Shown: positions 7,040 through 13,688 of the stretch, in pieces | Position numbering within the stretch: position 1 is the first letter of the stretch | How the letters are laid out: each line of letters begins with the position of its first letter | DNA from: JBDNJM01 sp041687755 | GTDB lineage: Bacteria; Planctomycetota; UBA1135; GCA-002686595 | DNA: 18,441 nucleotides | NCBI GenBank assembly: GCA_041687755.1 | Contig: JBDNJM010000042.1 | Span: forward strand, 1-18,441 | Reading direction: 5' to 3' | Notes under the pieces: generated by a model | Database searches by the model: none | Seen by the model: only the letters and a program-made list of their open reading frames with translations | What the model was told of the DNA's origin: nothing | Translations under genes and position numbers: made by a program

Positions 7040-8290
7040 ATGAACAAAGAGGAACTCCTGCGCGGGATCGACACGATCGCGCGCTCGAAGGACATCGCCC
7101 CTGAAGTCGTGTACGACGCCCTTGAGCAGGCGATCGCCACCGCTGTGCGCAAGCGCCTCGGTGCTGGCGAGGAGCTTGAGGTCACGATCGACCGCAAGCT
7201 GGGCGACATCACCATCGAGGACGAAGAGGGCGAGTACGAACTTGACCTCGCCATGCTCGGACGGATCGCGGCCCAGGCCTTCAAGCAGGTGCTCACCCAG
7301 CGCCTCCGCGAGGCCGAGCGCGACGTCCTCTACGACGAGTACGAGGCGCGCGTCGGCCAACTCGTGCACGGCACCGTTCAGCGCTTCGAAGCCGACAGCA
7401 TGGTCGTGAACCTCGGCAAGGTGGAGGCCTACCTCCCCCGCGAGGAGCGCGTCCGCGGCGAGACCTTCTCGGCCGGCGACCGCATCCGCGCCATCCTGCT
7501 CGAGGTCCGCAACGACGGCCCGCGCATCCGCATCGTCGTCAGCCGCACGCACCCTGACCTGGTGCGCCGACTGTTTGAGCTGGAGGTGCCTGAAATCGCT
7601 GACAGCATCATCGAGATCAAGCGCGTCGTCCGCGAGCCCGGCTACCGGGCCAAGATGGCCGTCATCTCCCAGGATCCAAAGATCGACGCCATCGGCGCCT
7701 GTGTCGGCGTCCGCGGCAGCCGCATCAAGGCGGTGATCGACGAACTGCGCGGCGAGCGCATCGACATCATCCGCTGGAGCGATTCGCTCGAAACGCTGAT
7801 CATGAACGGCCTCAAGCCAGCCGTGATCCACATCGACAACATCTACCCCGACGTGCACACTCGCTCTTCCACGGTGATCGTCGACGAGGACCAACAGTCC
7901 CTCGCGATCGGCAAAAAGGGCCAGAACGTGCGTCTCGCCAGTCGCCTCTGCGGCTGGGACATCGACATCAAGACCCGCGCCGAATTCGAGGCCGACGTCC
8001 TCGCCTCCCAGAGCGACGAATTCGACGCACCCGCTGACCCCTCCACGGAAGCCTCCGCTGGGGGCGACCTCGATCCGGAAAGCGTCGGTGACGACGACGG
8101 TATCGTCGCACCCACCGTCGCACCCACCGTCGCACCCACCGGCGCACCCACCGTCGCACCCACCGGCGCACCCACCGGCGCACCCACCGGCGCACCCACC
8201 GGCGCACCCACCGGCGCTCCCACCGGCGCTCCCGAAGACCTGCCCGCCTCCTCCGAGTCGCTCGACGATTCGCCCACCCAGTCGCTCTGA
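7040..8290 (+). CDS. nusA: Transcription termination/antitermination factor NusA
   Basis: NusA binds RNA polymerase and nascent RNA and modulates pausing, termination and antitermination. The protein has 416 residues. The N-terminal polymerase-binding domain begins MNKEELLRGIDTIARSKDI (1-19). An S1 domain follows (about 112-180, VGQLVHGTVQRFEADSMVVNLG). Two KH domains carry KIDAIGACVGVRGSRIKAV and SLAIGKKGQNVRLASRLCGW. The acidic C-terminal repeats of E. coli NusA are missing; instead there is an acidic tail interrupted by 11 units of (V/G)APT. ATG 7040 was chosen because it begins the conserved NusA N-terminus; no Shine-Dalgarno sequence precedes it. The gene heads the nusA-infB-rbfA series. 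Confidence 0.97.
   Translation: MNKEELLRGIDTIARSKDIAPEVVYDALEQAIATAVRKRLGAGEELEVTIDRKLGDITIEDEEGEYELDLAMLGRIAAQAFKQVLTQRLREAERDVLYDEYEARVGQLVHGTVQRFEADSMVVNLGKVEAYLPREERVRGETFSAGDRIRAILLEVRNDGPRIRIVVSRTHPDLVRRLFELEVPEIADSIIEIKRVVREPGYRAKMAVISQDPKIDAIGACVGVRGSRIKAVIDELRGERIDIIRWSDSLETLIMNGLKPAVIHIDNIYPDVHTRSSTVIVDEDQQSLAIGKKGQNVRLASRLCGWDIDIKTRAEFEADVLASQSDEFDAPADPSTEASAGGDLDPESVGDDDGIVAPTVAPTVAPTGAPTVAPTGAPTGAPTGAPTGAPTGAPTGAPEDLPASSESLDDSPTQSL
8105..8236 (+). repeat. 12-bp tandem repeat within nusA (11 units)
   Basis: Eleven contiguous 12-bp units, consensus GGCGCACCCACC or GTCGCACCCACC, encode (V/G)APT. The order is V, V, V, G, V, then six G units, of which the last is GAPE. The unit length is a multiple of three, so copy-number change by slippage would keep the frame. 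The near-identity of the last G units suggests recent expansion. Confidence 0.97.
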
Positions 8291-8459
8291 TGGTGTCTCG
8301 GCCGTGATTGCGGTGTTGCCGCCCGAGTCCCTCGGGTCCACCGCCCTCCCGCGTCCTACGCGCCCCCCCGGAGTCCTCCGACACCGAACCACCACCCGAA
8401 GTTCGCGCCCCTAATACGGTGGCACGCGCTTCGGCTCAGACCACAGCCCACCCCCCCCG
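8291..8459. other. nusA-infB spacer
   Basis: This 169-bp spacer contains no ylxR or L7Ae-like gene, both of which often sit here. A small hairpin, CCCGAG (8322-8327) with CTCGGG (8331-8336), is present without a T-run. The infB frame has a stop (TAA) at 8412-8414. A run of eight C precedes the infB start at 8451-8458. Confidence 0.6.
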
Positions 8460-11447
8460 TTGAGTAAGAAGCGCGTTCACGAACTGGCCAAGGAATACGG
8501 CATGACCGGCAAGGTCCTTGCTGAGAAGCTCCGAGATTGGGGCTTCAAATCGGTCAAGAGCCACATGTCGGCCCTCGATGAATTCGAGGCGCTGCAGGTC
8601 CAGGGGCGCCTCGAGGCCATGGGCTACGCGCCGGCGGTGTCGGCGACGGAGGCGGCCAAGCCCGAGCCCTCGACGGATGACGTCGACTTCGCCGAAGGCG
8701 GGCTCATCGTTCGCCGCAAGAAGCGGAAGAAGGTCGAGCCGGAGGCCGATGCCGCCGCGGCTCCGCCCGCGGACGAGCCGCCCGCCGAGCCCGCCGCCGC
8801 GGAGGAGCCGGCTCCGGAGCCAGAGCCGGAACCCGAGCCCGTTGTTGCAGCGGAGCAGGCGCCCGAGCAGGCGGCAGTACCCGCTTCCAAGGCAGTGCCC
8901 ACTTCCAAGGCAGTGCCCACTTCCAAGGCAGTACCCGCTTCCAAGGCAGTACCCGCTTCCAAGGCAGTACCCACTCCTAAGCCCGAGCCCGTAGCCGCCG
9001 CTGAGCCGGAGCCCAAGCCCGTCGCGGCGGCTCCGGAGCCGAAGCCGGAACCTGAATCCATCGCCGAGGTCACCCCGGCCCCCAAGCCGGAACCTGCGGT
9101 CGAGAAGCCTACGGCCCCCGCGGCTAAGTCCGAGCGCGCCACAGCTGAGGCGCAAGCGACACCTGCGACCGCCGAGGGCGTCACGAAGACGCCTGAGGCG
9201 GAAGCGAAGCCCGAAAAAGGCGCGACGGCAGAAGCCGCCCCCGCCGCTGAGGCCCCCGCTGAGAAGGCCAAGGTCGCGGACGCCCCCGCCGCCGAGCCCA
9301 AGGAGGGCGAGATCGCGGCCGACGGCTCGATCGTGCGCCCCTCACAAAAGCGGCGTCAAGGCAAGGTCGTTGGCTTCATCGACCTCTCCAAGATCCAGTC
9401 GGACAAGCCCGCCCGACCCACCCGACGGACGCACACCGGCGACAACGACAACGCCCTCAACGTGCAGCCGACCCGCGGCGGAGCGGGCAAGCGCGGCGGC
9501 CTAAGCCGAGCCGGCGACAGCCAGCGCGGTCAGCTGACCGCAGCCCAGCTGCGTGAGCGCGAGGCGGGACGTTTCTTGCGGCGCTCCGGCACGCGTGGCG
9601 GAAGCTTCGGCGGCCGCGGTCGTGGCGGACGCGGCGGCAACAGCGGTGCGGGCGGCTCGCCTCACTCGGGCAGCACCGTCAAGATCGAAGCACCTATCTC
9701 AATCAAGAAGTTGGCCGACGCCCTCGCTATCAAGCAGAACGACGTTCTGCGCAAGGGCTTCGACCTGCTCGGCTTCGGCAACGTCAACATCAACTCGCTG
9801 CTCGAAGAGGACACCGCGCTCTTGCTCGCCAGTGAGTTCGACGTCGATCTTGAGGTGGTCCACGAGATCGCGGCCGAAGAGGCCCTGCTCAGCAAACTGG
9901 CCGCGAAGCGGTCCGTTGTCGAACACGACAGCCTCGAGGAGCGCACCCCGACGGTCGCTGTCCTCGGTCACGTCGACCATGGCAAGACCACGCTCATCGA
10001 CACGATGCGCCGCTCGTCGATCACCAGCGACGAGTCCGGCGGCATCACCCAGCACATCGGTGCTTACCAGGTGACCACCAAAAAGGGCCACCTCGTCACG
10101 GTCGTCGACACGCCCGGTCACGCGGCGTTCACTTCGATGCGCGCCCGCGGCGCCAAGGCGGTGGACATCGTGATTCTGATCGTCGCCGCCGACGACGGCG
10201 TCATGCCCCAGACCCTTGAGGCCATCAACCACGCCAAGGCGGCCGGTGCGCCGATCGTCGTGGCGCTCAACAAGATGGACAAGCCCGAGGCGAACGCCGA
10301 AAAGGTCCTCGGCGAGCTCTCCTCCCACGAGCTGATACCCGAGGAGTACGGCGGAGAGACAGCCGTCGTGCGCGTCAGCGCGCTCAACGGCGACGGCATC
10401 GACGATCTCTTGGAGCGCGTGTTCCTCGAGGGCGAGCTGCTCGAACTGAAGGCCAACCCGAGTGGCCCCGCCAGCGGCGTCGTGCTCGAAGCGCGCGTCA
10501 TGCAGGGTCGCGGTATCGTCGCCGACCTGTTGATTCAGGACGGTAGCCTCAAGCGCGGGGACGTGATCCTCGCCGGCGAGGGCTACGGCAAGATCCGCTC
10601 GGTCCACAACGACAAGGGCGCTCAGATCCAGTCCGCTGGGCCCGGCACTCCCGTCGAGATCACCGGTCTCGACAACCTGCCCGGCGTCGGCGAGACGTTC
10701 CATGTCGTACCCGACCTGGCCGCGGCCAAGGAAGTTGCCGAAGAGCGCGCCCGCGCCGCCCGCATGATGCAGCTGGCCGGCTCGAGAGCCGTCAGCAAGG
10801 AGAACCTGTTCGCCGCGGTCGAGGAGCAGAAGAAGACCTCGATCAACCTGATCCTGAAGGCGGACGTGCAGGGCTCGGTCGAAGTCATCAGGCAACAGCT
10901 CGAGGATTTCGACCACGACGAACTGACCGTGCGCGTGCTGCACTCCGGAGTGGGCGCGGTCACCGAAAGCGACGTCGACCTCGCCGTCACCTCGGAGGCC
11001 ACACTGATGGCCTTCCAAGTGGGCACCAGCCCCAAGGCTCGGCAGGGCGCCGAGCGCGGGGGCATCGAGATTCGCAACTACGGCGTGATCTACGAGCTCC
11101 TCGACGACGTCAAGATGATGATGGAGGGCAGCCTTAGCCCGGACATCGTCGAAGAACTCACAGGCCACGCCGAGATCCGGCGCGTGTTCGAGTCGAGTAA
11201 GCTCGGCAACATCGCTGGTTGCCACGTCGTCGACGGCACGATCTTCCGCGAGAGCAAGGTCCGCCTGCTGCGCGACGGCACCGTGGTCTTCACCGGCCAG
11301 CTGGCAAGCCTCAAGCGCGAGTCCGACGACGCTAAGTCGGTCCGCGAAGGCTTCGACTGCGGCATGGTGATCAAGAACTACAACAACATCGCCGACGGCG
11401 ACACGATCGAGGCCTACAAGCTGGTCGAGGTCAAGCGCAAGATCTGA
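8460..11447 (+). CDS. infB: Translation initiation factor IF-2
   Basis: IF-2 is the GTPase that places initiator tRNA on the 30S subunit and promotes subunit joining. The 995-residue protein begins with an IF2-N fold (SKKRVHELAKEYGMTGKVLAEKL). A Glu/Pro/Ala/Lys-rich linker follows (about 57-290) with a six-unit hexapeptide repeat at 139-174. An Arg/Gly-rich stretch (about 340-400) comes next, then a second IF2-N-like segment near 410-470. The G domain has G1 GHVDHGKT (503-510), G3 DTPGH (550-554), G4 NKMD (604-607) and SAL in G5. C-terminal domains II-IV follow and end KLVEVKRKI. The start must be TTG 8460: the frame is closed by TAA at 8412, no ATG or GTG lies between, and the IF2-N motif begins at once. 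There is no Shine-Dalgarno sequence. E. coli IF-2 is about 890 residues; the extra length is in the linker. Confidence 0.98.
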   Translation: MSKKRVHELAKEYGMTGKVLAEKLRDWGFKSVKSHMSALDEFEALQVQGRLEAMGYAPAVSATEAAKPEPSTDDVDFAEGGLIVRRKKRKKVEPEADAAAAPPADEPPAEPAAAEEPAPEPEPEPEPVVAAEQAPEQAAVPASKAVPTSKAVPTSKAVPASKAVPASKAVPTPKPEPVAAAEPEPKPVAAAPEPKPEPESIAEVTPAPKPEPAVEKPTAPAAKSERATAEAQATPATAEGVTKTPEAEAKPEKGATAEAAPAAEAPAEKAKVADAPAAEPKEGEIAADGSIVRPSQKRRQGKVVGFIDLSKIQSDKPARPTRRTHTGDNDNALNVQPTRGGAGKRGGLSRAGDSQRGQLTAAQLREREAGRFLRRSGTRGGSFGGRGRGGRGGNSGAGGSPHSGSTVKIEAPISIKKLADALAIKQNDVLRKGFDLLGFGNVNINSLLEEDTALLLASEFDVDLEVVHEIAAEEALLSKLAAKRSVVEHDSLEERTPTVAVLGHVDHGKTTLIDTMRRSSITSDESGGITQHIGAYQVTTKKGHLVTVVDTPGHAAFTSMRARGAKAVDIVILIVAADDGVMPQTLEAINHAKAAGAPIVVALNKMDKPEANAEKVLGELSSHELIPEEYGGETAVVRVSALNGDGIDDLLERVFLEGELLELKANPSGPASGVVLEARVMQGRGIVADLLIQDGSLKRGDVILAGEGYGKIRSVHNDKGAQIQSAGPGTPVEITGLDNLPGVGETFHVVPDLAAAKEVAEERARAARMMQLAGSRAVSKENLFAAVEEQKKTSINLILKADVQGSVEVIRQQLEDFDHDELTVRVLHSGVGAVTESDVDLAVTSEATLMAFQVGTSPKARQGAERGGIEIRNYGVIYELLDDVKMMMEGSLSPDIVEELTGHAEIRRVFESSKLGNIAGCHVVDGTIFRESKVRLLRDGTVVFTGQLASLKRESDDAKSVREGFDCGMVIKNYNNIADGDTIEAYKLVEVKRKI
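8874..8981 (+). repeat. 18-bp tandem repeat within infB (6 units)
   Basis: Six contiguous 18-bp units, consensus GCAGTACCCGCTTCCAAG, encode AVP(A/T)SK in the linker of IF-2; the last unit is AVPTPK. Two close variants alternate (GTACCCGCT and GTGCCCACT), which suggests duplication of blocks. The unit length keeps the frame. Confidence 0.95.
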
Positions 11448-11747
11448 TCGGCGCCGCAGGCTCAGATCAAATGTTGTTTATGGCTCAACGGCTGGCGCCG
11501 TTGATGCTGGCGGCGCCTCAGGCGCCGCATTCATGGGACACAAGGAGGCTGCCTCGGGCTCTTCGCCGAGGCGCTCTCCATAAGCCTCGCTCGCGCTAGT
11601 CGCACTCGCTTAGCAGGCCCGCCCTCCGCGCAACGCGCTGCTGGCGGGCCTCGCCCGTGAAGGGCAGTCGGCCCCCCCGCGCCCGTCTTTCCACCCGCTC
11701 CACCGAAGCCGCCTAGGCTTCTCCCCTACGACTTCTCACCTGTCCAG
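11448..11747. other. Hairpin-rich 300-bp spacer between infB and rbfA
   Basis: No conserved gene was found; ylxP, often found here, is absent. Several perfect inverted repeats follow one another: CAACGGC/GCCGTTG (11486-11503), GCGGCGCC/GGCGCCGC (11510-11528), GCCTCGG/CCGAGGC (11551-11572) and AGGCCCGCC/GGCGGGCCT (11615-11651), the last enclosing CGCG-CAA-CGCG. None has a T-run. A 42-codon frame at 11471-11599 has no support. The segment could be an RNA structure, a terminator and promoter region, or a decayed repeat element. Confidence 0.55.
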
Positions 11748-12197
11748 ATGGCCAACCCCCGCACCATCGCGCGCCTCGAGGCGCGGATCATGGAGCGCGC
11801 CGCGTACTGCATCGCGTTCGAGCTGAACGATCCGCGCATCACGCTGATCACTCTGGTGCGCTGCGAGCTGACCAACGACCTAGCCAACGCAAAGCTCCAC
11901 TACTCGGTCATCGGCTCCCGCGCCGACCAGGCCAAGTGCCAGCGCGCCCTCGACTCGGCCGCCGGCTTCGTCCAGCGCCAGGTCGGACGCATCCTGCGCA
12001 CCCGCCGCATCCCGCGCATCACGTGGAAATTCGACGAGTCGATCCGGGCCGCCGCGGAAATGGACCTGAAGATCCAGGAGGCCCTGCGCAAGGACCAGGA
12101 GATCAAGGGCGAGGACGCCGAGCTCGAGAGCGACTCCGACCTGCCCGAGACGGAGTCCGATTCCGAGTCTCGCGAGCCTTCGTCCGACGCAGACTGA
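11748..12197 (+). CDS. rbfA: Ribosome-binding factor A
   Basis: RbfA is a small KH-fold protein that binds the 30S subunit late in assembly and helps 16S rRNA 5'-end maturation. The 149-residue product has the family pattern: RLEARIMERAAYCIAFELNDPRI near the N-terminus, then the AKLHYSVIG strand, and FVQRQVGRILRTRRIPRITWKFDESI (about 76-100). The last 30 residues (about 120-149) form an acidic Glu/Asp/Ser tail that extends beyond the core domain. ATG 11748 lacks a Shine-Dalgarno sequence. Placement after nusA and infB is the conserved order, but the 300-bp gap suggests it may have its own promoter. truB, normally next, is missing; cysS converges on it instead. Confidence 0.95.
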   Translation: MANPRTIARLEARIMERAAYCIAFELNDPRITLITLVRCELTNDLANAKLHYSVIGSRADQAKCQRALDSAAGFVQRQVGRILRTRRIPRITWKFDESIRAAAEMDLKIQEALRKDQEIKGEDAELESDSDLPETESDSESREPSSDAD

Positions 12198-12198
12198 G

Positions 12199-12222
12199 GA
12201 GTACGGAGCCTGGCTCCTACTC
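12199..12222. terminator. Candidate hairpin between convergent rbfA and cysS
   Basis: GAGTA (12199-12203) pairs with TACTC (12218-12222), and inside it GGAG (12205-12208) pairs with CTCC (12214-12217). The symmetrical structure sits in the 19-bp gap between the stops and covers the cysS stop, so it could work in both directions. No T-run follows on either strand, which weakens the call. Confidence 0.4.
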
Positions 12223-13620
12223 GCGCTTGAACCAGGTCGCGCCGTCCGCGCCGTCCTGAACCACGATGCCTAGGGCGTCGAGCTCGTCGCGGATGCGGTC
12301 TGCCGCCGGCCAGTCCTTGGTCTCGCGCGCGGTCTTGCGTTGCTCCAGCAGCGACTCGACCTTGGCGGCCAAGTCGTCATCGACCTGGGCCGCGAAGCCG
12401 AACACGTCGTCGACCTTGTCGAGGAATTCGAGCGCCCGCGCGGCCTCAGGCCCGGTGATCGCACCCTTCAAGGTCCGCTCGCGCAGGCCGAACAGCGCGG
12501 CGAGCGCCTCGGGCACGTTGAGGTCGTCGTCCATGGCGGCCTCGAACTCGGCGATCTGAGCGTCGAGCTCTGCGGCGCCGGCCGCTGCGGGCTTGGCGGC
12601 GGCCGTCTTCAAGTACGCACGCATCTCCTCGAGGCTCTCTAGGCTCGCGCGCGACTCGACCATGATCTCCCAGGTGAAGTTGATCTGGGAGCGGTAGTGA
12701 CCGCGCAACAGGGCGTAGCGCAGCACCCGCGGCTCGAAGCCGCGCTCGGTGACGTCCGAGAGCACGTAGACGTTGCCCAGGGACTTGCTCATCTTCCCGC
12801 CGTCCACCTGCAGGAACTTGGCGTGCATCCAGGTGTTCGCAAAGGGCTCGTCCTGCAGCGACTCCGTCTGGGCGATCTCGCACTCGTGGTGCGGGAACAC
12901 GTTGTCCTCACCTCCGGTGTGGATGTCGAGGCGCGCACCTAGGTGCTTGCGCGCCATGGCGGAGCACTCGATGTGCCAGCCGGGGAAGCCGTGCTTGCCG
13001 TACTGGCTGGGCCACTTCATCAGGTGCGCGGGGTCGCTCTTCCAGAGGGCAAAATCAGCGGGGTGGCGCTTGTCGTCACGCACCGCGATGCGGGCGCCCG
13101 ACTCAAGGTCCTCGACCCGGTTGCCCGAGAGCCGGCCGTAGCGCGGGAAGGTCGCGACCTCGAAGTAGACGTTCTCGCCCGAGCGGTAGGCATGGCCGCG
13201 CTCGACGAGATCGTCGATCATCTCCAGCATCTCGGGGATGTGATCGCTGGCGCGCGGGTACTCGGCGGCCTTACGCACGCCGAGCGCCTCCAGATCGGCC
13301 AGGAACTCGTCCTCGTAGCGGCGGCTGATCTCCCACGGGTCCTTCTGCTCCCGGGCCGCCTGAGCCTGAAGCTTGTCCTCGCCCTCGTCGGCGTCGTCCA
13401 CCAGATGCCCGACGTCGGTGATGTTCATCACCTGTCGCACGGTGTACTCCCGGTACTCGAGCCAGCGCCGCAGGAGGTCGGCGAACAGAAACGAACGCAG
13501 GTTTCCGATATGCGGGCGCCCGTAGACCGTCGGGCCGCAGTTGTACATCCGGACGACGCCCGGCTCGAGCGGCTCAAACGGGCGCTTGGCCCGGGTCAAA
13601 GTGTCGTAGAACTGGAGCAT
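12217..13620 (-). CDS. cysS: Cysteinyl-tRNA synthetase
   Basis: This class I aminoacyl-tRNA synthetase charges tRNA-Cys using ATP. It has 467 residues, close to the E. coli enzyme. HIGN (37-40) is the HIGH signature and KMSKS is at 276-280. The zinc site that recognises cysteine is complete: Cys28 (MYNCGPTVYG), Cys219 (WHIECSAM), His244 and Glu248 (FPHHECE). TDVGHLVDDADEGEDKL and the DALR-type C-terminal anticodon-binding region are also present, ending near VVQDGADGATWF. ATG 13620 is without a Shine-Dalgarno sequence. The gene is on the opposite strand to its neighbours: it converges with rbfA and diverges from the kinase gene with a 68-bp gap. A TATACT box lies about 40 bp upstream. Confidence 0.98.
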   Translation of the reverse strand: MLQFYDTLTRAKRPFEPLEPGVVRMYNCGPTVYGRPHIGNLRSFLFADLLRRWLEYREYTVRQVMNITDVGHLVDDADEGEDKLQAQAAREQKDPWEISRRYEDEFLADLEALGVRKAAEYPRASDHIPEMLEMIDDLVERGHAYRSGENVYFEVATFPRYGRLSGNRVEDLESGARIAVRDDKRHPADFALWKSDPAHLMKWPSQYGKHGFPGWHIECSAMARKHLGARLDIHTGGEDNVFPHHECEIAQTESLQDEPFANTWMHAKFLQVDGGKMSKSLGNVYVLSDVTERGFEPRVLRYALLRGHYRSQINFTWEIMVESRASLESLEEMRAYLKTAAAKPAAAGAAELDAQIAEFEAAMDDDLNVPEALAALFGLRERTLKGAITGPEAARALEFLDKVDDVFGFAAQVDDDLAAKVESLLEQRKTARETKDWPAADRIRDELDALGIVVQDGADGATWFKRE

Positions 13621-13658
13621 CGGGCGTTTTGGGGCGCGGCCTGGGGCGGTCTTCGGGG

Positions 13659-13666
13659 AGTATAAG
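13659..13666. promoter_or_regulatory. Overlapping divergent -10-like boxes for cysS and the kinase gene
   Basis: On the minus strand TATACT (13664-13659) matches five of six bases of the sigma-70 -10 element and lies 38 bp upstream of the cysS ATG. On the plus strand TATAAG (13661-13666) overlaps it, 22 bp before the kinase ATG. In both cases the -35 region is unconvincing. The AT-rich octamer stands out in a very GC-rich 68-bp gap. Confidence 0.35.
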
Positions 13667-13688
13667 GCCCCCGCGCCGCGGTTCTCTG

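Noticed and set aside
8105..8236. CRISPR-like array
   Set aside because: The 12-bp units are contiguous, without spacers, and lie inside a coding region.
7968..8384. Minus-strand frames with WVRR or GAPV repeats opposite nusA
   Set aside because: They are the complement of the 12-bp repeat in nusA and have no independent support.
9699..11225. Long minus-strand open frame opposite infB
   Set aside because: A high-GC shadow of IF-2; no conserved motif in that frame.
11471..11599. 42-codon frame in the infB-rbfA spacer
   Set aside because: It runs through hairpin arms, has no ribosome binding site and resembles no known protein.
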